A stretch of DNA of 42,971 nt from an uncultured Clostridium sp. (GCA_958422185.1 CATZNW010000024.1:1-42971), one strand, 5' to 3'; counted from the stretch's first letter, positions 22,799 to 32,267 are shown. Notes: a model not told the origin generated them from the letters alone. Made by a program: numbers and translations.

Positions 22799-22960
22799 AT
22801 GAAAATTTTTACGGTGATTTTAATGGATAAAAACAACAATATAAAGGAATATGAGTATAAAACTTTTGCAAACGCGTTAAATATACTTCTGAAACTGCTC
22901 TATAAACACCCAATGGGTAATTATACCGTTGTATTCAAGTGCAGATACCGCGAAGAATAA
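22799..22960 (+). CDS. Small ORF (53 aa) divergent from XRE regulator, unknown function
   Basis: An ORF of 54 codons beginning MKIFTVILMDKNNNIKEYEY and ending FKCRYREE. AAAGGTGAAAG about 6 nt before the ATG is a good ribosome site, and an extended -10 lies about 30 bp upstream. A terminator follows the stop. The protein looks soluble, with a strand, a turn rich in Asn and Lys, a helix (about 22-36) and a closing strand, a possible small alpha-beta domain. I do not recognise it. It is the only gene sharing the XRE operators and could be a target, antitoxin-like partner or anti-repressor; none is shown. Confidence 0.65.
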   Translation: MKIFTVILMDKNNNIKEYEYKTFANALNILLKLLYKHPMGNYTVVFKCRYREE

Positions 22961-22991
22961 AGTGATTATGCAATTTGTAAATATAAAGTTT

Positions 22992-23030
22992 AAACGGTCC
23001 GGTATGTGATTACGGACCGTTTTTGTTTTG
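22992..23030 (+). terminator. Terminator of the 53-codon gene
   Basis: AAACGGTCCG (22992-23001) pairs perfectly with CGGACCGTTT (23013-23022), followed by TTGTTTTGG. It faces the 3' end of mrnC, but the minus-strand T run is poor. Confidence 0.8.
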
Positions 23031-23038
23031 GTATATCT

Positions 23039-23431
23039 TTAATATTCACCGTCTATCACGGCGAAAAGTTCTTTAATGCGCGGCAGCTGTTCCGTTATGT
23101 AAAGGTAGCCGAAAAGGGCTTCAATTCCTGTTGCCGTGTGATATTCGGCGCCGGTAGCGCTTTTCGGCAAATGCCCGGTCTTTGCGTTGCGCCCCCGCTT
23201 GAACTGCGCGGTTTCCTCTTCCGTAAGCATATCCTTGATCTTTTCAAAAGCCGCTGTCTGCGCCTTTGCGCTCACAAACTTAACACTTTCTCTGTGCAGA
23301 TCGTTTACAGGTCTGTTTGCCTTTGCCACAAGCGTTTCGCGCACCAGCATTTCGTAAACGCAATCCCCGATAAACGCAAGGTTCAGCGGGCTGAGCGATT
23401 TGGCGTTTATATCATAATCTGTAAATCTCAT
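23039..23431 (-). CDS. mrnC: Mini-ribonuclease 3 (MrnC)
   Basis: A 130-residue protein consisting only of an RNase III catalytic domain, without the double-stranded RNA-binding domain. The motif LNLAFIGDCVYEMLVRE (about 17-33) and the second acidic motif in TATGIEALFGYLYI are visible, as is the GRNAKTGHLPKSA segment typical of the Mini-III family. In Bacillus this enzyme matures 23S rRNA. The ATG lies 6 bp after the obgE stop, and no Shine-Dalgarno is evident, so translation is probably coupled. Confidence 0.93.
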   Translation of the reverse strand: MRFTDYDINAKSLSPLNLAFIGDCVYEMLVRETLVAKANRPVNDLHRESVKFVSAKAQTAAFEKIKDMLTEEETAQFKRGRNAKTGHLPKSATGAEYHTATGIEALFGYLYITEQLPRIKELFAVIDGEY

Positions 23432-23437
23432 ATAAAA

Positions 23438-24709
23438 TCACGGCACATATTCAAATTCAATGTCATAAACAATGACCGTGTCCCCCTCTTTGATTCCTCT
23501 GTTCCTCAGAGCGTCAAATACGCCGCTTTTTTCAAGCACCCTCTGCATATATTGCAGACTTTCATAATCTTCGGTGTCTACCCCCTTAAGCACACGGGGA
23601 AACCAGGACGCTTCAACTATAAAGGTGCCGTTTTCCGGCTGGGTTATCTTAAAGCCGTTGTCCTTTTTAACAAGGTTTTCTATCGGTATCTCTTCCGCTT
23701 CATATTCTCTTATCGGCGGCAGAGTCTGCAATTTTTTCCACGCCGCGTTCATAAGTTCCTGCGTTCCCTCGGATATGGGCGCGCAGATGGAATAGTATTC
23801 AAGCCCTTGCTCCTCAATGAAGTTTTTAAAATCCTCTATCTGCTCCGGCTCCGCCATATCTATCTTGTTGCCTGCCACGATCTGCGGTTTTTCGGCAAGT
23901 TCGGGGTTAAATTTCTTTAATTCGCGGTTTATATTTTCAAAATCTTCTTTCGGGTTTCTGCCCTCAAAGCCGCTAACGTCCACAATGTGGATCAGCAGAC
24001 GGCAGCGTTCAACATGGCGCAGAAATTCGTGCCCGAGCCCTACGCCTTCGCTCGCGCCTTCTATCAGCCCCGGAATATCGGCAATAACAAATGAGTTGCC
24101 CTCGCCCATATAAACAACGCCCAGATTCGGCGAAAGGGTGGTAAAGTGATAATCGGCGATCTTCGGCTTTGCCTGTGAAACCACGGAAATAAGGCTTGAT
24201 TTGCCAACAGAGGGATAGCCTATAAGACCAACGTCCGCAAGCAGCTTCAGTTCAAGGCTCACTTCCCATTCCTCTCCCGGAACACCCGGTTTGGCAAAGC
24301 GGGGCGCCTGCCTTGTGGGCGTTGCGAAGTGCCGGTTACCCCAGCCGCCTTTGCCGCCCCTCGCGGCAATAAAACGCTCTGTTTTGCTCATATCCGCCAT
24401 TACCGCGCCGCTTGAAAGTTCCCTTATTATGGTGCCGCGCGGCACGCGTATCTCAAGATCCTCGCCGTTTTTACCGTGCTTTTTGCCGCCTTCGCCTGGC
24501 AGCCCGTTTTTTGCGGTATACTTGCGTTTGTAGCGGAAATCGGCAAGTGTGGCAAGATTGTCGTCCACAACAAAAATAATATCTCCGCCCTTGCCGCCGT
24601 CGCCGCCGTCCGGTCCGCCGCTCGCAACATATTTTTCACGGTGAAACGCAACAGCGCCGTCCCCGCCGTTGCCGGCCTTTATCTTAATTTTAGCAATATC
24701 TACAAACAT
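23438..24709 (-). CDS. obgE: Obg-family GTPase (ObgE/CgtA)
   Basis: A 423-residue protein with three parts. The glycine-rich Obg fold (residues 1-158) includes GGDGGKGGD and ENG-type loops. The G domain has GYPSVGKSS (G1, about 165-173), DIPGLIEGA (G3) and NKID (G4). The C-terminal OCT-type domain ends in DTVIVYDIEFEYVP. It works in ribosome assembly and stress or sporulation control. GAGGTG precedes the ATG, whose first base is the last base of the upstream stop codon. In many Firmicutes it follows rpmA; here it is between an S51 peptidase gene and mrnC. Confidence 0.96.
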   Translation of the reverse strand: MFVDIAKIKIKAGNGGDGAVAFHREKYVASGGPDGGDGGKGGDIIFVVDDNLATLADFRYKRKYTAKNGLPGEGGKKHGKNGEDLEIRVPRGTIIRELSSGAVMADMSKTERFIAARGGKGGWGNRHFATPTRQAPRFAKPGVPGEEWEVSLELKLLADVGLIGYPSVGKSSLISVVSQAKPKIADYHFTTLSPNLGVVYMGEGNSFVIADIPGLIEGASEGVGLGHEFLRHVERCRLLIHIVDVSGFEGRNPKEDFENINRELKKFNPELAEKPQIVAGNKIDMAEPEQIEDFKNFIEEQGLEYYSICAPISEGTQELMNAAWKKLQTLPPIREYEAEEIPIENLVKKDNGFKITQPENGTFIVEASWFPRVLKGVDTEDYESLQYMQRVLEKSGVFDALRNRGIKEGDTVIVYDIEFEYVP

Positions 24710-25380
24710 TATTGCACCTCAAATACTTTAACATCGCCAAGCAATTTGATGTTTCCATTGACTACAAGTATAGCACCGGATCTGGATACAGTCGCATACA
24801 CGGTCTTTTTGCGATCTGTGAGTACACGCTGAATGGCCTTATCCTGCACTGTAGTGCCTTCATAGTGGACCTCCATGTAAAAATCACTCAAGTACGGGAG
24901 ACCTTTATAATAATTAAATTCAGAATAATTATCATCGGGTGACAAGTGGTACTCAGACAATTGAATAACAGCGCCGGCACTATATCCCATAATTATCCCT
25001 TCATGCTGCATCAGAATATTATACAAATCAAATTCTTTGATTCGATACATCATCATTTCAGGCGCCCCACCGGGAAAATAAATAATATCCGCCATTTTGA
25101 TTTTCTGCGCAGCGGATTCTTTTGTATCGGTAAAGTAGTTGATAAAAGTAATATTGTTCTCCGGAATACCGTAGGCTGTTAATCCACCTACAATTCCATC
25201 ATAGTACTTACCGTTCTTTTTGCCATATAATACATTCCAATCTGATAGTGACTTTACGCTATTGCCTCTAAAAGAGAATGCGACTACCACAACAGAATGG
25301 TTCGGCTTTATATAGTTTTTCAGTTCATCATAGAGATAAGGTGCATCTATATCAAATTCTTCGAGCAAAATGTTAATCAT
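24709..25380 (-). CDS. Peptidase E (S51)-type protein
   Basis: A 223-residue protein of the class I glutamine amidotransferase-like fold, S51 group (peptidase E and relatives). YFPGGAPEMMMYRI lies near residue 98, and GYSAGAVIQLSEY near 132 contains the expected nucleophile Ser. The family cleaves Asp-Xaa dipeptides or related substrates; the true substrate is not known. AGGAG precedes the ATG, and its stop overlaps the obgE start by one base. Codon choice is richer in AAT, ATA and TTT than in the flanking genes and GC looks lower by eye, which suggests late acquisition. Confidence 0.8.
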   Translation of the reverse strand: MINILLEEFDIDAPYLYDELKNYIKPNHSVVVVAFSFRGNSVKSLSDWNVLYGKKNGKYYDGIVGGLTAYGIPENNITFINYFTDTKESAAQKIKMADIIYFPGGAPEMMMYRIKEFDLYNILMQHEGIIMGYSAGAVIQLSEYHLSPDDNYSEFNYYKGLPYLSDFYMEVHYEGTTVQDKAIQRVLTDRKKTVYATVSRSGAILVVNGNIKLLGDVKVFEVQ

Positions 25381-25440
25381 TGCTTACTCCTGTTTTGTTC
25401 TCTTTTATGGCGTGCCTACCTTATGATGCTTTTTGGAGTT

Positions 25441-26709
25441 TTAAATCTTATCAAGCGCCTGCTGAATGTCGGCGATTATATCGTCCGCGTCTTCTATGCC
25501 GCAGGAAAAGCGCACCATATCAGGCGTTACGCCCGCCTCTTCAAGTTCTTTATCCGTAAGCTGGCGGTGGGTGGTTGAGGCGGGATGCAGGCAGCAGGTG
25601 CGCGCGTCCGCAACGTGGGTGACTATCGCGGCGAGCCTTAAACTGTCCATAAACACCGTTGCCGCTTCTTTGCCGCCTTTGATGCCGAATGAAACAACGC
25701 CGCAGGTGCCGTTCGGCATATATTTCTTAGCCAGTTCATACTGCGGGTCATCTTCAAGCATAGCGCATTTTACCCAAGTTATTTTATCATTATTTTTAAG
25801 ATACTCAGCAACTTTCTTTGCGTTTTCGCAGTGCCTTTTAATTCTTAGGTGCAGTGTTTCAAGACCTAAATTCAGCAAAAAGGCATTCTGCGGCGCCTGA
25901 ATGGAGCCAAGATCCCTCATGAGCTGAACGGTGCATTTTGTGATATACGGCGCGTCCGGAAACGCCTTTGTATAAGTCAGGCCGTGATAACTTTCATCCG
26001 GTGTTGTAAGGCCGGGGAATTTATCGTTCTGTTCCCAGTTGAATTTTCCGCTTTCAACGATCGCTCCGCCGATGGTGGAGGCGTGGCCTTCCATATATTT
26101 TGTGGTGGAATGCGTAACGATATCGCACCCGAATTCAAACGGGCGGCAGTTGATAGGTGTTGCGAACGTATTGTCTATAATCAGCGGAATGCCGTTTTTA
26201 TGCGCAACTTTTGCGAAAGTTTCAATATCAAGCACGTCAAGGCTCGGATTCGAGATCGTTTCACCGAAGATACATTTTGTGTTCGGTTTGATAGCAGCCT
26301 GTATCTCTTCCTCGCTTGCGGTGGGGGAAATAAAGGTAAAATCAATGCCGAGCTTCCTCATGGTAACGTTAAACAGGTTGAACGTGCCGCCGTAGATAGA
26401 GGAGCTTGAAACGACATGGTCGCCCGCCTGCGCAATGTTGAAAACGGCGTAAAAGTTTGCCGCCTGACCGCTTGACGTAAGCATTGCCGCGGAGCCGCCC
26501 TCCAGCATTGCTATCTTGCCGGCGGCGTAATCGCAGGTGGGGTTCTGAAGCCTTGAATAGAAATAGCCGCTCTTTTTAAGATCAAAAAGATCACCCATTT
26601 CATCGCTTGAATCGTATTTGAATGTGGTACTCTGAATGATCGGCACAACGCGCGGTTCACCGTTTTTCGGTTCGTACGCGCCCTGCACGCAAATGGTGTC
26701 TAAATTCAT
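25441..26709 (-). CDS. metY: O-acetylhomoserine aminocarboxypropyltransferase (sulfhydrylase)
   Basis: A 422-residue PLP enzyme of the Cys/Met metabolism family. SGYFYSRLQNPT is near residue 46, SSGQAANFYAVF near 79, the PLP Asp in LIIDNTFATP near 177, and the PLP-binding Lys in THSTTKYMEGH near 204. A C-terminal CCLHPASTTHRQL motif is typical for sulfhydrylases. It makes homocysteine from O-acetylhomoserine and sulfide. AAGGAG lies before the ATG. No SAM riboswitch or T-box fits in the short upstream gap, so control is not visible. Its 3' end is 60 bp from the S51 gene. Confidence 0.92.
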   Translation of the reverse strand: MNLDTICVQGAYEPKNGEPRVVPIIQSTTFKYDSSDEMGDLFDLKKSGYFYSRLQNPTCDYAAGKIAMLEGGSAAMLTSSGQAANFYAVFNIAQAGDHVVSSSSIYGGTFNLFNVTMRKLGIDFTFISPTASEEEIQAAIKPNTKCIFGETISNPSLDVLDIETFAKVAHKNGIPLIIDNTFATPINCRPFEFGCDIVTHSTTKYMEGHASTIGGAIVESGKFNWEQNDKFPGLTTPDESYHGLTYTKAFPDAPYITKCTVQLMRDLGSIQAPQNAFLLNLGLETLHLRIKRHCENAKKVAEYLKNNDKITWVKCAMLEDDPQYELAKKYMPNGTCGVVSFGIKGGKEAATVFMDSLRLAAIVTHVADARTCCLHPASTTHRQLTDKELEEAGVTPDMVRFSCGIEDADDIIADIQQALDKI

Positions 26710-26739
26710 AAACCTTACTCCTTTATTATAGTATTTCTT

Positions 26740-27204
26740 TTAATCGCCCATATATCCTGTGAAAAGCAGGTTGCCCGTAACGGCGTCAACGCAGATATAA
26801 GCAAAGCCTGCTATCTGTGTAGTATCTGTATAGAACACAGCGTAATAAGCATTACCGGTCATATTTTCGGTTTCGCTTGTGCTGCCGTAGCCCGCGTTGA
26901 ATGCCGCACACTGCTCGTCTTTCGGCAGAAGTTCTATGCGGTCAAACTCAAAGATCTCATAATCTTCGCCTATGCCGAATTTATTTTGCGCGGAAGCATT
27001 CTGAAGGGCTTTATCGGCAATGCCGCGTGCCTCATCCTCGGTTATGGCGTAGGAAATGGATTCGTGAGTATCCCCGTAAAGTGCGGTAGAAAGCTCTGAA
27101 GACGGTTCCTCTGAAGGCTGATCACTACCGGATCCCGCGCCGCAGGCTGAAAAAATACAAGCTAAAATCATTAAAAGGGCTACTGATATAAAAAACTTTT
27201 TCAT
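26740..27204 (-). CDS. Small secreted lipoprotein, PepSY-like, unknown function
   Basis: A 154-residue protein with a lipoprotein signal peptide. A basic MKK start and hydrophobic core lead to the lipobox FSAC, with Cys at about residue 21. A Ser/Glu/Asp-rich linker (about 22-45) follows. The rest could be a PepSY-like alpha-beta domain: a helix from TEDEARGIADKAL, then strands, and AYICVDAVTGNLLFTGYMGD at the end. It is expected to be anchored on the outer face of the membrane. The ribosome site is weak. It sits between metY and apgM without an obvious link to either. Confidence 0.75.
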   Translation of the reverse strand: MKKFFISVALLMILACIFSACGAGSGSDQPSEEPSSELSTALYGDTHESISYAITEDEARGIADKALQNASAQNKFGIGEDYEIFEFDRIELLPKDEQCAAFNAGYGSTSETENMTGNAYYAVFYTDTTQIAGFAYICVDAVTGNLLFTGYMGD

Positions 27205-27226
27205 AAAATCATCACTTTAAATATTT

Positions 27227-28435
27227 TTAATCGTTAAGGAAACGCGGCATAATGCTTGGGCCAAAGTCAATAAATATGCCTGTTTCCTTTGCCGTTTCCT
27301 CATTGATCGTAACAACGCCCTCAACCTCATTCTCACTGCGGTAGATAACGTAGGGAACAGGGTCTGACGCATGGGTTCGTGTGACTATCGGCGTGGGATG
27401 GTCCGGCAGACACATGATCTTATATGCACCGAATTTTTTTAATCCGTCAAAAAGCACGGGCAAAACTTTTTCATCTATCAGTTCTATTGCTTTTACCTTG
27501 TTCAGCGGCTCGTTTCGGTGCCCGCATTCGTCAGGAGCCTCAAAATGAATATAAACGAAATCATTTCTTTCAAGCAGGTCAAGCGCGGCGTTTGCCTTGC
27601 CCTCAAAATTCGTGTCTATATATCCCGTTGCGCCGGGCACATCGGCAACTTCCATTCCGGCGCAGCGGCCTATGCCCTTAATAAGATCAACGGCGGAAAC
27701 CACACCGCCTTTGATCCCGTAGATCTCCTCAAATCTGCCTATGGCAGGCCTTGTTCCCTCGCCCCAGAGCCAAATGGAGTTTGCGGGCCGCCTGCCGTTT
27801 GCTTTTCTCTTTTGGTTAACAGGGTGGTCTTTGAGAATATCAAACGATTTTTTCATCATTTCGATAAGCGGCTTTGCGTTTTCGCTTTTTGAAAGATATT
27901 CGGTAATGACCTTGCCGGTAATGTCATGCGGAGGCGTCATTGAGCCAAGATCCGTTGTGCCGCCGTGCCAGATAAGGCAGTGGCGGTATGACACGCCGGT
28001 GTAAAAATGAAAAGTATCGTTGCCGAGCGCGGACTGAACTGCGTCTATAAGCTCTTTTGCCTCTTCGGTCGATATATCGTCCGCGCAGTAATCTTCAATA
28101 ATCTTTTCCTCGTAAGGTTTGTTATCCTCCGATAAAGTAACCAGATTGCAGCGCAGGGAAACGTCGCTCGGTTTCATATCTATACCTATGGACGCCGCCT
28201 CAAGCGGACTTCTGCCGGTGTAATATTTCATCGGGTCAAAGCCCATAACGCTCATGTTTGCAACGTCTGATCCGGGCTTAAGACCCGGGGCAACCGTGCG
28301 GATAAGGCCCACTTCGCCTTTTTGAGCAAGGCTGTCCAGATTAGGCTTTTTCGCAACCATCATAGGCGTTTTTCCGCCCAGCGCCGGAACAGGGTAATCT
28401 GCCATTCCGTCATACAAAACTACAACATATTTCAT
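27227..28435 (-). CDS. apgM: 2,3-bisphosphoglycerate-independent phosphoglycerate mutase, archaeal type
   Basis: A 402-residue protein of the alkaline phosphatase superfamily. VVLYDGMADYP near residue 4 contains the metal-binding Asp, and PGLKPGSDVANMSVMGFDP near 50 the phosphorylated Ser. ESC-terminal metal ligands are visible in HFEAPDECGHRNE and MCLPDHPTPI. This matches the aPGAM/ApgM enzymes, which interconvert 3- and 2-phosphoglycerate without cofactor, and not the larger bacterial GpmI. AGGAG precedes the ATG. The gene follows purL by 73 bp. Confidence 0.9.
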   Translation of the reverse strand: MKYVVVLYDGMADYPVPALGGKTPMMVAKKPNLDSLAQKGEVGLIRTVAPGLKPGSDVANMSVMGFDPMKYYTGRSPLEAASIGIDMKPSDVSLRCNLVTLSEDNKPYEEKIIEDYCADDISTEEAKELIDAVQSALGNDTFHFYTGVSYRHCLIWHGGTTDLGSMTPPHDITGKVITEYLSKSENAKPLIEMMKKSFDILKDHPVNQKRKANGRRPANSIWLWGEGTRPAIGRFEEIYGIKGGVVSAVDLIKGIGRCAGMEVADVPGATGYIDTNFEGKANAALDLLERNDFVYIHFEAPDECGHRNEPLNKVKAIELIDEKVLPVLFDGLKKFGAYKIMCLPDHPTPIVTRTHASDPVPYVIYRSENEVEGVVTINEETAKETGIFIDFGPSIMPRFLND

Positions 28436-28508
28436 TTATTATGATCTCCTTTTAAAGCGCGGTAACACAAAACCGCATTTTGCCGGGGTGCACTGCCGCG
28501 CCGCTGCA

Positions 28509-31500
28509 TTATTTAAAGTAGTTCACGCCGCTTTCAAATATCTTCATATCCTTTTCAAACGGCACATTGGCGTAAAGGTCGGCACCCTTTCTTTCGCAGT
28601 GTCCCATTTTGCCGAGCACTCTGCCGTCAGGGGAAGTAATACCCTCAACAGCGCATACGGAGCCGTTCGGGTTAAACGGCATATCCGAAACAGGTGTGCC
28701 GTTTAGGTCAACATACTGGGTAGCTATCTGACCGTTTTCGGCAAGGCGTTTTATGGTTTCGGCGTCCGCTGCAAATCTGCCCTCACCGTGTGAGATAGGA
28801 ACGGCAAAAACATCGCCTGCGTTTACGCCGGCAAGCCACGGGGATTTTACGCTTGTAACTCTTGTGTACGCCATCTGAGAAATATGCCTGCCTATGGTGT
28901 TGAAAGTAAGCGTCGGATCGTTCGGCCTAATCTCTCTTATTTCGCCGTAGGGCACAAGGCCCAGTTTGATAAGTGCCTGGAATCCGTTGCAGATACCGAG
29001 CATAAGTCCGTCACGGCAGTTAAGCAGTTTTGAGACAGCCTCTGCCACGCGCGGATTACGGAATGTTGTGGCAATAAATTTGCCGGATCCCTCAGGTTCG
29101 TCACCGCCTGAAAATCCGCCGGGCAGCATAACGATCTGCGCGTTGTTTATGGCATTTACCATTTTATCAATCGTTTCGTTGATAGCGGCGGGCGAAAGGT
29201 TGTTTACAACAAGTATCTCGGCCTCCGCGCCTGCTTTTTCAAACGCGCGGGCAGTATCCACTTCGCAGTTTGTACCCGGAAAAGCGGGAATAAATACGCG
29301 CGGTTTAGCAACTTTATTTTTGCAGATGAATATGGAGCGCTCTTTGCAGAGGTCAATGCTCTGCGGCATATCCGCTTTAACGCCGCTGTTTTGCGGGAAT
29401 ACTTTTTCAAGTTTTGAGCACCATGCGTCGATCAGCTCGTCGACCGTAAGTACTTCGCCGTCTATGATGAATACGCCGTTATCATTTGTTGTGCCAAGCA
29501 ATACGGCGTCTCTGAATTTGCCTGAAAGTTCACCGGCGCATTCAACAACGAAATTACCCTGCATCGGCGCGAACAGAGTGTTCATATCAAGGTCCTGTTC
29601 AAAGGTAAAGCCTAATTTATCGCCGAACGCCATTTTACATATGTTCGCGGCAGCGCCGCCCTCTTTTACAACGCCTGCGGCAAGGATTGAGCCGTTTCTG
29701 ACTCCTTCATAAACATTTTTCATTACTGCCATAGCGTTTTTGTAATCCGGAAGCCCGCTTTCTTTGCATACGGGAATGTTTATCATATAAACTTTTGATC
29801 CGGCTCTCTTGAAACGTGTTGAAACGGTCTTTGATGCTTTGCTCATGCCTACGGCAAATGAAACAAGAGTGGGCGGAACGTCAAGTTCGTTAAAAGAGCC
29901 GCTCATGCTGTCTTTACCGCCGATAGACGGCGCGCCGTATCCGATCTGTGCAGTGATGGAGCCAAGCAGAGCCGCAGCCGGTTTGCCCCAGCGTTTCGGA
30001 TCATCGTTCAGCCTTTCAAAATACTCCTGGAAAGTAAGGCGCGCTTTTGACGGGTCGCAGCCTGCCGCCGCAAGTTTCGCGAGCGATTCGGTAACAGCGA
30101 ACGCCGCGGAGTGGAACGGGCTCCATTCTGACAGCTTCGGAATGAAACCGTAAGCCATAACGGTGGCGTCATCCGTTTCACCATTGAGCACCGGCAGCTT
30201 GGCAGCCATTGTCTCCTCCGGGGTAAGCTGATATTTTCCGGCAAAAGGCATCAGCACGGTCGCCGCGCCGATTGATGAGTCAAATCTTTCCGCAAGGCCT
30301 TTCTGGCAGCAGACTTCAAGTCGCTCAAGGTTTGCTTTAAGCGCCTTGGCGGGGGTCAATGAGTTAAGAACGTCAGGAATATCCGTTCTGTAATTTCTGC
30401 CGTCGTCAACAGCCTCAATAACCGCGCTTGCATGCTGGGTAACGCCGTTTGTGTTAAGAAAATCGCGGTTGATGTCAACGATCTTATCGCCACGCCATGT
30501 CATAACAAGCCTGTTTGCGGAAGTAACAACGGCAACGGGAGTGGCCTCAAGATTTTCATCATTTGAAAGTTTTATGAATTGATCAACGTCGTTCTTATCG
30601 AGAACAACCGCCATCCTTTCCTGGGATTCGGAAATGGCAAGTTCCGTGCCGTCAAGTCCGTCATATTTTTTCGGAACTTTATCAAGATCTATATCCAGTC
30701 CGTCGGCAAGTTCGCCTATGGCAACGGAAACGCCGCCCGCGCCGAAATCGTTGCATCTTTTTATCATTTTTGCAACTTCTTCATTTCTGAACAGACGCTG
30801 TATCTTTCTTTCCGTAGGCGGGTTACCTTTCTGAACTTCCGCGCCGCAGGTCTCAATGCTCATGCTGTTGTGCGCCTTGGAAGATCCTGTTGCGCCGCCG
30901 CAGCCATCCCTGCCGGTGCGTCCGCCGAGCAGAACGATAACGTCGCCCTCCTGCGGAACTTCGCGGATTACATTCTTTTTTGGAGACGCGCCGATGACCG
31001 CGCCGATCTCCATACGTTTCGCAACGTAGCCTTCATCGTAAAGTTCAACAACCTGCCCTGTTGCAAGACCTATCTGATTGCCGTAACTTGAATAGCCCTG
31101 TGCGGCGCCGGTCGTGATCTTTTTCTGGGGCAGTTTGGCGTCAAGCGTGTCCTCAAATGAAACGGTAGGATCACCTGATCCGGTGACGCGCATTGCCTGG
31201 TATACATAAGCCCTGCCGGACAGGGGATCTCTAATAGCGCCGCCGAGGCAGGTAGCCGCGCCGCCGAACGGCTCTATCTCCGTAGGGTGGTTGTGCGTTT
31301 CATTTTTAAACTGAACGAGCCACTGCTCTGTTTTGCCGTCTATTGTAACAGGTACTTCTATGGAACAGGCGTTAATTTCATCGCTTTCGTCAAGATTGTC
31401 AAGAACGCCGCGCTTCTTAAGCGCTTTCGCGCCTATGCATGCCATATCCATCAGGCAAACGTTCTTTTCGCGGTCGCCGTAAACTTCTTTTCTAAGATCA

Positions 31501-32267
31501 AAATATTCTTTGATCGCGTCCTCAACAGCCTCGGAATACTTTGATCGTTCAACCTTGATGTCGTCAAGTATCGTGCTGAAAGTAGTGTGGCGGCAGTGAT
31601 CGCTCCAGTAGGTGTCTATTACCTTAAGTTCGGTCAGGCTCGGGTCTCTCTTTTCCGTTCTGAAATAATCCCTTACCCAGCAGAGGTCTGCAACGCTCAT
31701 TGCAAAGCCCATGCTTTTGTGGTAATCCGCTATCTCTTCATCGCTCAGTTCAGCAAAGCCGCTGATGCGTACAATATCGGCCGGAGTGTCTGCCGTTATG
31801 TCCAGGCTTTCCGGAATCTCCATAGAAGCTTCCCGCGATTCCACAGGGTTTATTATGTATGATTTTATCTTCTCAAACTCGGCGTCCGTGATACCGCCTT
31901 TCAGCATATATACTTTTGCGCTGGAAACAAGGGGTCTTTCGCCCTGCGTTAAAAGCTGGATGCACTGCGCGGCGCTGTCCGCTCTCTGGTCGTACTGCCC
32001 GGGCAGAAACTCGGAGGCAAAACACCTCCAGCCGGCAGGTATGTCAAGCTTATCGTAAACGCTGTCAAGGTTAGGCTCAGAGAGGATAAGGTTAACTGCG
32101 CTGTCAAACTCCTCTTTTGAAAGTCCCTGGGCGTCATACCTGTTTATGAGCCTGAGTTCTTCCAGAGCCGTTATGCCTACTGTTGAAACAAGGTCCTCCC
32201 GAAGCTGTTTTGCCTCAATGTCGTTGCCTTTCTTCTTTTCAACGAACACGCGAAAAACTGTTGCCAT
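28509..32267 (-). CDS. purL: Phosphoribosylformylglycinamidine synthase, single-chain
   Basis: A 1252-residue fused FGAM synthetase. It contains an N-terminal linker and PurS-like part and two AIR-synthase-type domain pairs, with SDHCRHTTF near 227 and FKNETHNHPTEIEPFGGAAT near 326. A C-terminal class I glutamine amidotransferase has the nucleophile Cys in LGICNGFQALIKLG near 1113 and HGEGRFAA with a catalytic His near 1190. It converts FGAR to FGAM with ATP and glutamine in purine synthesis. This long clostridial form combines what PurS, PurL and PurQ do in other Firmicutes. AAGGAG lies 6 nt before the ATG. A small hairpin CCGCA-N7-TGCGG (32297-32313) lies in the leader. No purine riboswitch was recognised, and no other pur gene is present here. 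Confidence 0.95.
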   Translation of the reverse strand: MATVFRVFVEKKKGNDIEAKQLREDLVSTVGITALEELRLINRYDAQGLSKEEFDSAVNLILSEPNLDSVYDKLDIPAGWRCFASEFLPGQYDQRADSAAQCIQLLTQGERPLVSSAKVYMLKGGITDAEFEKIKSYIINPVESREASMEIPESLDITADTPADIVRISGFAELSDEEIADYHKSMGFAMSVADLCWVRDYFRTEKRDPSLTELKVIDTYWSDHCRHTTFSTILDDIKVERSKYSEAVEDAIKEYFDLRKEVYGDREKNVCLMDMACIGAKALKKRGVLDNLDESDEINACSIEVPVTIDGKTEQWLVQFKNETHNHPTEIEPFGGAATCLGGAIRDPLSGRAYVYQAMRVTGSGDPTVSFEDTLDAKLPQKKITTGAAQGYSSYGNQIGLATGQVVELYDEGYVAKRMEIGAVIGASPKKNVIREVPQEGDVIVLLGGRTGRDGCGGATGSSKAHNSMSIETCGAEVQKGNPPTERKIQRLFRNEEVAKMIKRCNDFGAGGVSVAIGELADGLDIDLDKVPKKYDGLDGTELAISESQERMAVVLDKNDVDQFIKLSNDENLEATPVAVVTSANRLVMTWRGDKIVDINRDFLNTNGVTQHASAVIEAVDDGRNYRTDIPDVLNSLTPAKALKANLERLEVCCQKGLAERFDSSIGAATVLMPFAGKYQLTPEETMAAKLPVLNGETDDATVMAYGFIPKLSEWSPFHSAAFAVTESLAKLAAAGCDPSKARLTFQEYFERLNDDPKRWGKPAAALLGSITAQIGYGAPSIGGKDSMSGSFNELDVPPTLVSFAVGMSKASKTVSTRFKRAGSKVYMINIPVCKESGLPDYKNAMAVMKNVYEGVRNGSILAAGVVKEGGAAANICKMAFGDKLGFTFEQDLDMNTLFAPMQGNFVVECAGELSGKFRDAVLLGTTNDNGVFIIDGEVLTVDELIDAWCSKLEKVFPQNSGVKADMPQSIDLCKERSIFICKNKVAKPRVFIPAFPGTNCEVDTARAFEKAGAEAEILVVNNLSPAAINETIDKMVNAINNAQIVMLPGGFSGGDEPEGSGKFIATTFRNPRVAEAVSKLLNCRDGLMLGICNGFQALIKLGLVPYGEIREIRPNDPTLTFNTIGRHISQMAYTRVTSVKSPWLAGVNAGDVFAVPISHGEGRFAADAETIKRLAENGQIATQYVDLNGTPVSDMPFNPNGSVCAVEGITSPDGRVLGKMGHCERKGADLYANVPFEKDMKIFESGVNYFK

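Noticed and set aside
23006..23920. A 304-codon open frame antisense to mrnC and obgE
   Set aside because: It spans two well-identified genes on the other strand and has no promoter, ribosome site or family signature.
26710..26740. SAM riboswitch or T-box before metY
   Set aside because: The gap to the upstream gene is far too short.
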